11,065 nt of DNA from an uncultured Clostridia bacterium (lineage in GTDB: Bacteria > Bacillota > Clostridia > Saccharofermentanales > Saccharofermentanaceae), in the NCBI GenBank assembly GCA_946545505.1, contig CAMNNN010000023.1:1-11065 (forward strand), given 5' to 3'. The translations under genes and the position numbers were made by a program. Below the pieces are notes generated by a model. It was not told where the DNA came from. It searched no databases and saw only the letters and a list, made by a program, of their open reading frames with translations. This document shows positions 1 through 6,494 of this stretch, in pieces; position 1 is the first letter of the stretch, and each line of letters begins with the position of its first letter.

Positions 1-432
1 ATGGCTGTTATCTTCGCGAAGTCTCTGAACCTTACCGTAGGAACCTTCATGATGATATATAACCTTTGTCTGTATATCTTCTGCGGACTCGTGTTCCAGA
101 GCTGGACGGTTCCTTTGTATTCCATAATCACATATTACATAGCACTTAATACCATCGACTTCATAGCTGAAGGTCTCGACAGAAGCAAGTCGGTCATGAT
201 AATCACCGAGAAGGGTGAAGAAGTGTCCAAAGTTCTCATGAGAGAGTTCGGTTCCGGGACGACGATCATACCTGCCAAGGGAGGCTTCACTTCCAAGGAC
301 AGAACGGTCGTATATTTTGTCGTTAACAGGTTCCAGATAGCACGCATGAGACAGCTCGTTCACAAGGCAGATCCTCATGCATATTTGACTATCTCGGAAG
401 TGGCTGACATTTATAAGTTCGAACAAGGTTAA
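1..432 (+). CDS. YitT/DUF2179 family membrane protein, 3' part (5' end outside window)
   Basis: The 143 visible residues match the C-terminal half of YitT-family integral membrane proteins, whose usual length is roughly 280 residues. Two hydrophobic segments are visible (about residues 14-34 and 36-56), followed by a soluble domain (about 64-140) that fits DUF2179. In this part, VMIITEKGEEV begins the first strand, and a glycine-rich turn around 84-96 precedes a VVYFVVNR strand. The window begins on an ATG, but family alignment from memory places this Met inside a transmembrane segment, so the gene almost certainly starts upstream and the ATG is not the start. The function of YitT proteins is not firmly known; a membrane transport or sensing role is only a guess. 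A 152-nt gap and a new promoter separate it from the next gene. Confidence 0.82.
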   Translation: MAVIFAKSLNLTVGTFMMIYNLCLYIFCGLVFQSWTVPLYSIITYYIALNTIDFIAEGLDRSKSVMIITEKGEEVSKVLMREFGSGTTIIPAKGGFTSKDRTVVYFVVNRFQIARMRQLVHKADPHAYLTISEVADIYKFEQG

Positions 433-502
433 AATCGCAAGAAACCTCTTTTTTTAGCGAAGATTTTCGCCATTTTGCCAAAAGCCCTCTATACGCACGC
501 GA

Positions 503-511
503 TGTTATAAT
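503..511 (+). promoter_or_regulatory. Extended -10 promoter for the CarD-like gene
   Basis: TGTTATAAT carries a perfect TATAAT hexamer (506-511) preceded by the TGN extension. No good -35 is found at 16-18 bp. A TTGCCA at 475-480 is 25 bp away, too far to serve. Predicted transcription start is near 518, leaving a 5' UTR of about 67 nt. A small hairpin GGCTT-TTT-AAGCC (520-532) lies right at the predicted 5' end of the transcript. Confidence 0.6.
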
Positions 512-584
512 TTACTTGTGGCTTTTTAAGCCCGGTTCATCGTTTTTCATTGGTATTTTTTATTCATACAGAAAGAGGCAGTAT

Positions 585-1100
585 ATGAATTTTTCGAAGG
601 GAGAAACTGTAGTTTACGGGTGCAGCGGTGTCTGCGAGATCGACGATATCAAAGATGTACGTTTTTATCATGAGCGTCCCCAGAAATACTATATACTGAA
701 ACCTCTCTTCGTTAACCAGGCTCAGGTGGTATATGTTCCTTATAACAATGAGAAGCTGACTGCCAAGATCAAGCCCGTTATTTCCAAGAAAGAAGCTCTC
801 GATCTCATTCATCATATTGATGAGAATAATATAGAGTGGATCGAGGATAGGAATGCCCGTAAGGAGGCTTTTAACGGTCTTCTGACCAGTGGCGACAGAA
901 GAAATATCATCAATCTCATAAGCACGATTACTGAAAGAAGGAAGATGCTCGAGAACGAGGGTAAGAGCCTGAACCAGCAGGATGAGAAGATCCTCACTGA
1001 TGCTCAGAGGCGTATGGATGCGGAATTTGCTGTTGCCCTTGGTATGCAGCCTGACCAGATTCCCATGTTTATAGAGGAAGAGAAGACTAAGGTAAGCTGA
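585..1100 (+). CDS. CarD-like / TRCF RNA-polymerase-interaction-domain transcriptional regulator
   Basis: This encodes a 171-residue protein of the CarD_TRCF (CdnL/CarD) family. These proteins bind the RNA polymerase beta subunit through an N-terminal Tudor-like domain and affect open-complex formation. The N-terminus (MNFSKGETVVYGCSGVCEIDDI, residues 1-22, shown here in parts: FSKGETVVYG then GVCEI) is the family's typical opening. A KYYILKPLF strand (35-43) and VVYVPYNN (48-55) complete the beta domain. Residues about 67-165 are helical and charged, as in the family's C-terminal domain. The Met at 585 is chosen because AGAGG (574-578) lies 6 nt upstream and the family begins here. An in-frame ATG at 516 would add 23 residues with no family match and would start about at the predicted transcription start. 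The family is confident; target promoters cannot be inferred. No clear terminator separates it from the aro leader, other than the attenuator hairpin. Confidence 0.88.
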   Translation: MNFSKGETVVYGCSGVCEIDDIKDVRFYHERPQKYYILKPLFVNQAQVVYVPYNNEKLTAKIKPVISKKEALDLIHHIDENNIEWIEDRNARKEAFNGLLTSGDRRNIINLISTITERRKMLENEGKSLNQQDEKILTDAQRRMDAEFAVALGMQPDQIPMFIEEEKTKVS

Positions 1101-1112
1101 TTGTTTTCGTGC

Positions 1113-1142
1113 TTGACAATTCCTATAAGGTTGATGTTTAAT
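1113..1142 (+). promoter_or_regulatory. Promoter of the aromatic biosynthesis operon
   Basis: A perfect -35 TTGACA (1113-1118), an 18-bp spacer and a -10 TTTAAT (1137-1142, five of six matches) make a strong sigma-A-type promoter. The expected start is 7-8 nt beyond the -10. The bases 1146-1149 are CCCC and A1150 is the first purine, so transcription probably begins at the A of the leader ATG. A weaker overlapping alternative is TTGTTT (1101-1106), 17 bp, TATAAG (1124-1129), which would start near 1136. Confidence 0.78.
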
Positions 1143-1149
1143 TAACCCC

Positions 1150-1212
1150 ATGAACAGAAACTTTTACGCATTTGCATACAACTATTATTACTACTTTACG
1201 AACGTGAAGTAA
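1150..1212 (+). CDS. Tyr/Phe-rich leader peptide of the aro operon attenuator
   Basis: This short frame encodes MNRNFYAFAYNYYYYFTNVK and ends with TAA. Six of 20 codons are Tyr (TAC, TAC, then TAT TAT TAC TAC in a row) and three are Phe (TTT), so 45 percent of the peptide is aromatic. It lies between a strong promoter and a terminator, directly upstream of genes making Tyr and Phe precursors. That is the design of pheL/trpL-type leaders: scarcity of charged tRNA-Tyr or tRNA-Phe stalls the ribosome in the codon run and changes the folding of the downstream RNA. No Shine-Dalgarno sequence precedes the ATG, and the predicted transcription start coincides with it, so initiation may be leaderless. 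The peptide itself probably has no other function. Confidence 0.85.
   Translation: MNRNFYAFAYNYYYYFTNVK
1192..1211 (+). other. Possible pause hairpin at the end of the leader coding region
   Basis: Bases 1192-1199 can pair with 1204-1211 (eight pairs, one G-U) around a GAAC tetraloop. It covers the last leader codons and part of the stop codon. In classical attenuators a 5' hairpin pauses polymerase to synchronise it with the leading ribosome; this one could do that. A longer-range alternative, 1171-1178 (Phe-Ala-Tyr codons) with 1221-1228, is the better candidate for the protector 1:2 helix because it competes with the antiterminator. Both are inferred by eye. Confidence 0.4.
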
Positions 1213-1283
1213 GAGTGGTTTGTGCAAGCAGGAAGTTAATGGGATTAATTGATTAAGCTGATCAGGCGCCGCACGAATCACTC
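1213..1283 (+). promoter_or_regulatory. Antiterminator helix (regions 2 and 3) of the aro attenuator
   Basis: Region 2, GAGTGGTTTGTGC (1213-1225), starts at the base after the leader stop codon. It pairs without gaps with region 3, GCACGAATCACTC (1271-1283): 13 consecutive pairs, two of them G-U. Region 3 includes the upper left arm and the loop of the terminator (1266-1292), so the two structures exclude each other. A ribosome stalled on the Tyr run (1183-1194) leaves region 2 free and favours this helix. A ribosome that reaches the stop codon covers region 2 and frees region 3 for the terminator. Confidence 0.85.
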
Positions 1284-1297
1284 GGGCGGCGCTTTTT
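1264..1297 (+). terminator. Intrinsic terminator (attenuator) upstream of DAHP synthase
   Basis: GCGCCGC (1266-1272) pairs with GCGGCGC (1286-1292). After an A/G mismatch the stem continues with CGA (1274-1276) and TCG (1282-1284) around a five-base loop. U5 (1293-1297) follows immediately. The hairpin lies 53 bp before the first operon gene, so read-through is required for expression of the biosynthetic genes. It is the default OFF structure of the attenuator and may also terminate transcripts coming from the CarD-like gene. Confidence 0.9.
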
Positions 1298-1305
1298 ACG
1301 CCGCC
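1285..1305 (+). other. Third, mutually exclusive hairpin overlapping the terminator's right arm
   Basis: GGCGGCG (1285-1291) also pairs perfectly with CGCCGCC (1299-1305), seven G-C pairs with the U-tract (CTTTTTA) as loop. It can form only after polymerase has passed the terminator. A further GGCGCCG copy at 1317-1323 repeats the terminator's left-arm sequence. These could stabilise the read-through state or act on mRNA stability; this role is inference. Confidence 0.5.
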
Positions 1306-1349
1306 GAATGAATAAGGGCGCCGGACAAACATCTTAGGAGGATGAATAC

Positions 1350-2348
1350 ATGATAGCAGTACTTAAGGAAACAGCAACCGAACAACAGATCTCGAATCTC
1401 GTTAACTGGTTCGAATCACAGGGCCTGAAGGTCAACCGTTCAAAGGGTGATTTCGTTACGATCTTAGGCCTCATCGGAGACACGACAAAGATCGACATCG
1501 ACCTGTTAAGAGGTCTCGACATCATCGACAACGTAATGAGAATCTCCGAGCCCTTCAAGAAGGCAAACAGAAAGTTCCATCCCGAGGATACTGTTGTTGA
1601 TATCAGCGGCGTTAAGATCGGCGGCGGCAATTTCGCTGTTATGGCAGGTCCCTGTTCCGTTGAGAACGAGGAACAGATCATCGAGACCGCCAAGGCAGTT
1701 AAGGCTGCAGGCGCCACACTCTTAAGAGGCGGTGCATACAAGCCGAGAACTTCCCCTTACGACTTCCAGGGCCTTCATGAAGAAGGAATCAAGCTTCTGA
1801 TCAAGGCACGTGAGATTACAGGTCTTCCTATCGTATCCGAGATCATGAGCCCCGATCAGCTATCTGTCTTCGAGGATGTCGACTGTCTGCAGGTAGGTGC
1901 AAGAAACATGCAGAACTTCGACCTTCTCAAAGCCATCGGTAAGACCAAAAAGCCGGTTCTTCTTAAGCGCGGCCTCTCAGCTACCATTAAGGAATGGCTC
2001 ATGAGCGCAGAGTACATCATGTCTGAAGGCAACCCCAACGTAATCCTCTGCGAGAGAGGTATAAGAACATACGAGACATACACAAGAAATACTTTCGACG
2101 TAAGTGCCATCTCCGCTTTGAAGGAGCTCACACATCTTCCCGTAGTCGGTGACCCGTCACACGCTACCGGTAAGGTATCGCTCATCAAGCCTATGGCTAT
2201 GGCAGCTGTAGTATCCGGCGCAGACGGACTCGAGATCGAGGTCCACAACTGCCCTAAGAAGGCTCTGTCCGATGCAGCACAGCAGCTCACCCCCGAGCAG
2301 TTCGTCGGAGTAATGAAGGATATCGAGAAGGCAAGGAGCATACTCTGA
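1350..2348 (+). CDS. aroF: 3-deoxy-7-phosphoheptulonate (DAHP) synthase, type I-beta with N-terminal ferredoxin-like domain
   Basis: This enzyme condenses phosphoenolpyruvate and erythrose-4-phosphate to DAHP, the committed step of aromatic synthesis. It has 332 residues. An N-terminal domain (1 to about 70) resembles the ferredoxin-like regulatory domain of Thermotoga-type DAHP synthase, which mediates Tyr/Phe feedback inhibition in that enzyme. The TIM-barrel follows (about 80-332), with AGPCSVE (99-105), GGAYKPRTSPYDFQG (127-141), QVGARNMQNF (181-190), LLKRGLSAT (204-212), CERGIRTYE (234-242) and DPSHATG (268-274). The metal ligands of the family are present as Cys102, His271, Glu297 and Asp308. 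AGGAGG (1336-1341) lies 8 nt before the ATG. It is the first gene behind the attenuator. No chorismate mutase domain is fused here; that domain is four genes downstream. Symbols aroF, aroG and aroA are used variably for this type. Confidence 0.96.
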   Translation: MIAVLKETATEQQISNLVNWFESQGLKVNRSKGDFVTILGLIGDTTKIDIDLLRGLDIIDNVMRISEPFKKANRKFHPEDTVVDISGVKIGGGNFAVMAGPCSVENEEQIIETAKAVKAAGATLLRGGAYKPRTSPYDFQGLHEEGIKLLIKAREITGLPIVSEIMSPDQLSVFEDVDCLQVGARNMQNFDLLKAIGKTKKPVLLKRGLSATIKEWLMSAEYIMSEGNPNVILCERGIRTYETYTRNTFDVSAISALKELTHLPVVGDPSHATGKVSLIKPMAMAAVVSGADGLEIEVHNCPKKALSDAAQQLTPEQFVGVMKDIEKARSIL

Positions 2349-3193
2349 TGAAGATCAAGGTCGGTGTTGTAGGATTAGGACTTATAGGAGCATCTTTCTG
2401 CAAGGCATATAAGGCCAATGAACCTGAAGCAGTTGTCTACGGCTGGAACAGGACTAAGTCCACGACCGAGATGGCTAAGATGCAGGGCGTTATAGATGAT
2501 GAACTGACGGATGAGAATCTCGGTTCATGTGACCTTGTTATCCTCAGCTTGTACCCCGAAGCCTCCGCCAAGTGGATGGAAGAGCACAGGAGCAGTTTCA
2601 ATAAGAACGGAATCGTGACAGATGCCTGCGGAACGAAGAGATTCATCTGTGATAAGGCGTTTAAGATTGCCGAAGAAGAGGGATTCACTTTCGTAGGATG
2701 TCATCCCATGGCGGGCACCAAGTTCTCCGGAATGGCTTACTCAAGAGCGGACATGTATGAGGGCGCTCCCATGGTAGTCGTTCCTCCAAGATTCGATGAC
2801 ATTACATTGTTAGAGGAAGTAAAGAGACTGTTCAAGCCCTGCGGCTTCGGTTCGTTCCACATAGCACATGCAGACGAGCACGATCAGATGATCGCTTTTA
2901 CGTCCCAGATGCCGCACGTGGTTTCCAATGCATTTATCAAGAGCCCCAATTCCAGAAAGCATACGGGCTTTTCGGCGGGTTCCTATAAGGATATGACCCG
3001 CGTTGCATGGCTTAACCCCACAATGTGGACACAGCTCTTTCTCGAGAACAAGGACAACCTCATTTTCGAGATAGATAATCTTCAGAAGGAGCTTCAGAAG
3101 TACAAGGAAGCTCTGGAGAAGGATGATGCGGAAGAACTGACCAGGCTTCTTGATGAAGGAAGAAGGATCAAGGAAGAGGTTGACGGAGTATGA
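2348..3193 (+). CDS. tyrA: Prephenate (or arogenate) dehydrogenase
   Basis: This oxidatively decarboxylates prephenate to 4-hydroxyphenylpyruvate (or arogenate to tyrosine) with NAD(P)+. The 281-residue protein has an N-terminal Rossmann fold with GLGLIG (9-14). HPMAGTKFSG (119-128) carries the conserved active-site His119. ADEHDQMIAFTSQMPH (175-190) is the family signature that opens the helical dimerisation domain, and Arg218 in DMTRVA is in the position of the substrate-binding arginine. It is short compared with Bacillus TyrA because the C-terminal ACT domain is absent, so feedback inhibition by Tyr through that domain is not expected. The residues around 240-275 are a charged helical tail. 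ATG overlaps the DAHP synthase stop by 1 nt (TGATG), and AAGGAG (2333-2338) precedes it. Substrate and cofactor preference cannot be decided by eye. Confidence 0.94.
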   Translation: MKIKVGVVGLGLIGASFCKAYKANEPEAVVYGWNRTKSTTEMAKMQGVIDDELTDENLGSCDLVILSLYPEASAKWMEEHRSSFNKNGIVTDACGTKRFICDKAFKIAEEEGFTFVGCHPMAGTKFSGMAYSRADMYEGAPMVVVPPRFDDITLLEEVKRLFKPCGFGSFHIAHADEHDQMIAFTSQMPHVVSNAFIKSPNSRKHTGFSAGSYKDMTRVAWLNPTMWTQLFLENKDNLIFEIDNLQKELQKYKEALEKDDAEELTRLLDEGRRIKEEVDGV

Positions 3194-4272
3194 TCAGAAC
3201 CACTGTCAGCGCATCCAGGGAGTATGAGGTTATAACCGGTTCGGGATTGCTTTCCGAGTCAGGCAAGATCATAAGAGATGTTGCTCCCGATGCCATCAAG
3301 GCTCTTATCGTGACCGAGACGAATGTAGCTCCTTTATATCTCGATAAAGTAAAAGAAGCTGTACAGACTGAGGGTATCGAAGTCCATGAGTATATCTTCA
3401 ACGCCGGCGAGGAGTCGAAGAATATCAACTCCATCACAGGAATGTGGGGTGTTATGGCCAAGGCCGGCTTCACGAGGACTGATCTGGTCATCGCATTAGG
3501 CGGCGGTGTCACGGGTGACATGGCCGGGTTCGCGGCGGCATCGTTCCTAAGAGGCATTGATGTCGTACAGATCCCCACGTCACTTCTTGCCATGGTTGAT
3601 GCTGCGGTGGGAGGCAAGACGGGAATCGATCTGCCCGAGGGCAAGAACCAGGTCGGAGCCTTCTGGCAGCCCTCCGTCGTTATCGAGGACATGGACTGCC
3701 TGCTGACTCTTTCTGAAGAAAAGTTCACCGAAGGTATGGGAGAAGTCCTTAAGTACGCTTTTATCATGGACCTTCCCCTTTACGGGGTCCTCCTCGAAAA
3801 CGCCCCGCGCGGCTCCGCGATAAGAGAGGACGCGTGGCTCATGGAGAAGATAGTCGGTATGTGCGTTGCAGACAAGGCTGATGTCGTATCCGGCGATGAG
3901 CACGATAACGGCAGAAGACAGACACTGAACTTCGGTCACACTGTAGGTCACGTCATCGAGAGAGACAGCGGCTTCAGCAAGCTTCACGGTGTGTGCGTCG
4001 CGAAGGGCATGGGCATCATCATAAATGCGTGCGAGGCTGCCGGCACTCTGGCGGGTGAAGAGGCGAAGAAGATGAGAGATCTTATCACGGCATACGGTCT
4101 TCCGGTCGATGATGACATCACTCCCGAGGCTGCCGTTTCCGGTGCTATGAATGACAAGAAGAAAAGAGGAAATACACTCTCCATAATCGTCGTTAACAAG
4201 ATCGGCACTTCCGAGATAAGAAAGATGAGTCCCGAGGAGTTTAAGGCATTCCTCGAAGGAGCAAGAAGATAA
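3190..4272 (+). CDS. aroB: 3-dehydroquinate synthase
   Basis: This converts DAHP to 3-dehydroquinate, the second shikimate step, using NAD+ and a divalent metal. The 360-residue length is normal for the family. Motifs in order: GEESKN (73-78), GGGVTGD of the NAD site (104-110), IPTSLLAMVDAAVGGKTGID (128-147), GMGEVLKYA (182-190), and LNFGHTVGHVIE (246-257). Expected metal ligands are Glu185, His250 and His266; the 16-residue spacing of the two histidines matches the family. Start and stop overlap tyrA by 4 nt (ATGA), which implies translational coupling. Nothing is missing from the active site as far as can be seen. Confidence 0.97.
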   Translation: MIRTTVSASREYEVITGSGLLSESGKIIRDVAPDAIKALIVTETNVAPLYLDKVKEAVQTEGIEVHEYIFNAGEESKNINSITGMWGVMAKAGFTRTDLVIALGGGVTGDMAGFAAASFLRGIDVVQIPTSLLAMVDAAVGGKTGIDLPEGKNQVGAFWQPSVVIEDMDCLLTLSEEKFTEGMGEVLKYAFIMDLPLYGVLLENAPRGSAIREDAWLMEKIVGMCVADKADVVSGDEHDNGRRQTLNFGHTVGHVIERDSGFSKLHGVCVAKGMGIIINACEAAGTLAGEEAKKMRDLITAYGLPVDDDITPEAAVSGAMNDKKKRGNTLSIIVVNKIGTSEIRKMSPEEFKAFLEGARR

Positions 4273-4273
4273 G

Positions 4274-5398
4274 ATGATACTTCGATTAAGGAACCGCACT
4301 TTCGATTTTTCTGTTGATGCGCCGCCCAGCAAGTCGGTCTTTCACAGAGAGCTTATAGTGAGGTTCCTTAACGGTTATAAGGACGACCTTGAAGTAAGTC
4401 CTGAAGACAGCAAAGATATAGCGGCGACAAAGGACTGCCTGCGGGCGTTGCGCGACGGCAATTTTATTCTCAACTGTAATGAATCAGGTTCGACTTTAAG
4501 ATTCATGATACCTGTAGCGGCAGCTTACCTTAAGTCGAAGGGCATTAGCTCTGATGTAACTTTCAAGACGGCCGGCAGACTTTATGACAGACCTCTTGAT
4601 GACCTCGTGAACTGCCTTAAGGAACACGGGATCACTTTGGTGAGGGATGATGAGTCGAGAACCATAAGCCTCGAAGGCGGACTTACGGAAGGCGTGTTTA
4701 CTATCGACGGAAGTGTATCGTCCCAGTACGTATCCGGAATCATGATGGCACTCACCGTGTTGCCGGATTCTTCGATAAATGTTGTCGGCACACCTTCATC
4801 TGTTCACTACATTGAATTGACGCAGTCTGTTATAGATAAATATAAGAACGCGCGCCATGAAGAGTTTCGTGTCGAGGGCGACTGGTCGGGAGGAGCTTTT
4901 CTTCTGTGCCTTAAGGAGCTGATCGACGGCGATATTAAAGTCGGTAACCTTGACCCGGATTCTGTTCAGGGAGATAAGGCAATAACAGATTATCTTGAAG
5001 CATGCGGCGCTGACGAGCTTTCATGGGACTGCAAGGACATTCCCGACATCGTACCGTATATGGCTGTGGTTGCCGCATTCAGGAACAAAAAGACAGTATT
5101 CGGCAACATCGGCAGACTCCGTATCAAGGAGTCCGACCGTATAGCTGCTATAAGAGAGCAGCTTGATACGGCAGGAATAAGGACAGAAGAGACCGATGAG
5201 ACTCTTACTGTTTACGGAAGAAGCGAGACATTTGATAATGATATGATTACACTTAAGTCGTACAACGATCACCGCATGGTCATGTCGGCGATGCTCATCG
5301 CGGCAGCACTGCGGACAGATCTTGATATCGACACTGATGCACCCCTGGACAAGTCATTCCCGGGATTAAGACACATAATAAGAGAGGAGTTCTCTTAA
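4274..5398 (+). CDS. aroA: 3-phosphoshikimate 1-carboxyvinyltransferase (EPSP synthase), compact form
   Basis: This transfers the enolpyruvyl group of PEP to shikimate-3-phosphate. At 374 residues it is clearly shorter than the usual 420-430, mainly because the loops near residues 60-72 and in the second half are trimmed. The key motifs remain: PPSKSVFHR (17-25, shikimate-phosphate and PEP contacts), NESGSTLRF (69-77, replacing the usual NAGTAMRPL), GRLYDRPLDDL (101-111), SSQY (149-152), DWSGGAFLL (203-211), DIPDIVPYMAV (255-265, with the catalytic-base region Asp258), RIKESDR (283-289), NDHRMVM (331-337) and KSFPGL (360-365). It starts 1 nt after the aroB stop, with AAGGAG at 4256-4261. It is functional by motif content. 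Glyphosate sensitivity class cannot be assigned safely. Confidence 0.95.
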   Translation: MILRLRNRTFDFSVDAPPSKSVFHRELIVRFLNGYKDDLEVSPEDSKDIAATKDCLRALRDGNFILNCNESGSTLRFMIPVAAAYLKSKGISSDVTFKTAGRLYDRPLDDLVNCLKEHGITLVRDDESRTISLEGGLTEGVFTIDGSVSSQYVSGIMMALTVLPDSSINVVGTPSSVHYIELTQSVIDKYKNARHEEFRVEGDWSGGAFLLCLKELIDGDIKVGNLDPDSVQGDKAITDYLEACGADELSWDCKDIPDIVPYMAVVAAFRNKKTVFGNIGRLRIKESDRIAAIREQLDTAGIRTEETDETLTVYGRSETFDNDMITLKSYNDHRMVMSAMLIAAALRTDLDIDTDAPLDKSFPGLRHIIREEFS

Positions 5399-5399
5399 C

Positions 5400-6494
5400 A
5401 TGAGCATGGACAGCACATTCAGAGGCGACAGCCTGGAGCTTACGATCTACGGTCAGTCTCACAGCCCCACGATCGGCGTTTACATCAAGGGCCTTCCCGA
5501 AGGTGTTGCTCCCGACCCTGAATTCACTGCGGCACTTATGGCAAGAAGGGCTCCCGGCAATAACGCGTGGTCCACTCCCCGCAAGGAAAAGGATGAGGTT
5601 CTTTTCGAGAGTGCGGAGGAAGGCACGCTTCACGGTTATATCGTGAACACGAACACGAAGCCCAAGGACTATGCTTCCATTATGAATAAGCCGAGGCCCG
5701 GCCATGCGGATTATACGGGCAGGATAAAGTATAAGGATGAGGCTGCCAGAAGCGGCGGCGGTATATTCTCCGGAAGAATGACGGCGCCTTTATGCATTGC
5801 AGGTTCCATCGCTCTGAATGAGCTTAAGAAGAAGGGAGTCGTCATTCACGCGCACCTTAAGGCGTGCGGCGGAGTTGCTGATGATTCCTATTATGATCAT
5901 GATGTAAATGATATTTCTTTTAAAGAAGCACTTGCAGCCTGCGGGAAGAAGGATTTCCCTGCGGTTTCCGATGAAGCCGGGGAGAAGATGAAGGCCGCGA
6001 TCGAGGAAGCCCGCATGGACTGCGATTCTGTAGGTGCCGTGGTGGAGTGTGTTGTTTACGGTCTGCCCGCCGGACTCGGAGGTCCTATCTTCGACGGACT
6101 CGAGGGAAAGATCGCGAGGCTCGTATATTCTATCCCGGCGGTTAAGGGAGTTGAGTTCGGCGCAGGTTTCGATGTGGCCGGCATGAGAGGATCGGAGAAT
6201 AACGACCCGTTCGTGATGGCGGGAGATAAGGTCACGCTTAAGACGAATAAATGCGGAGGAATACTCGGAGGCATCAGTGTCGGAGGAGATGTTCCGCTTG
6301 TGTTTGACTGTGCCTTTAAGCCTACGCCGTCGATCGGCAAGACTCAGGAGACGGTCGATCTTACTGCTAAGACAAATACAGTCATTAATATCGAGGGAAG
6401 ACACGATCCCTGTGTCGCACCGCGCGCCGTTCCCGTAGTGGAGGCTGCCGCTGCTCTCGCGATCTATGACGAGATCCTTAAGGAGAGAGCATGA
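5400..6494 (+). CDS. aroC: Chorismate synthase, divergent clostridial-type
   Basis: This makes chorismate from EPSP with reduced FMN as cofactor, the last common step. It has 364 residues, a normal length. RPGHADYTG (99-107, with the conserved His102), GGILGGISVGG (286-296), TPSIGKTQ (309-316) and RHDPCVAPRAVPVVEA (334-349) are conserved. Other signatures deviate: the first is GQSHSPTIG (18-26), where GESHG is usual, although the catalytic His21 is kept; RRAPG (49-53) replaces RRRPG; and GGGIFSGRMTA (119-129) replaces GGRxSARETA. These look like a divergent subfamily rather than decay. It starts 1 nt after the aroA stop; the first of two close Met codons (5400, 5406) is chosen because GAGGAG lies about 10 nt upstream. 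Confidence 0.95.
   Translation: MSMDSTFRGDSLELTIYGQSHSPTIGVYIKGLPEGVAPDPEFTAALMARRAPGNNAWSTPRKEKDEVLFESAEEGTLHGYIVNTNTKPKDYASIMNKPRPGHADYTGRIKYKDEAARSGGGIFSGRMTAPLCIAGSIALNELKKKGVVIHAHLKACGGVADDSYYDHDVNDISFKEALAACGKKDFPAVSDEAGEKMKAAIEEARMDCDSVGAVVECVVYGLPAGLGGPIFDGLEGKIARLVYSIPAVKGVEFGAGFDVAGMRGSENNDPFVMAGDKVTLKTNKCGGILGGISVGGDVPLVFDCAFKPTPSIGKTQETVDLTAKTNTVINIEGRHDPCVAPRAVPVVEAAAALAIYDEILKERA

Noticed and set aside
1..3. The ATG at the window edge as true start of the YitT-family gene
   Set aside because: The protein would lack the N-terminal membrane half; the Met aligns inside a transmembrane segment.
457..476. Terminator after the YitT-family gene
   Set aside because: GCGAA-GATT-TTCGC has only five pairs and is followed by CATTTT rather than a proper T-run; too weak to list.
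516..584. Upstream in-frame ATG start for the CarD-like gene
   Set aside because: It lies at the predicted transcription start, lacks a ribosome binding site and adds residues outside the family; the start at 585 has a good site.
1138..1332. Minus-strand frame of 64 codons across the attenuator
   Set aside because: It is a shadow of the leader and GC-rich hairpin, with no ribosome binding site or recognisable family.
1101..1349. T-box riboswitch for the aro operon
   Set aside because: No T-box sequence (AGGGTGGNACCGCG) or Stem I-like structure is present; the leader is too short and is fully explained by a leader-peptide attenuator.
3580..4332. Long minus-strand open frame opposite aroB (250 codons)
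   Set aside because: It overlaps a highly conserved aroB frame and shows no known motif; codon-bias shadow.
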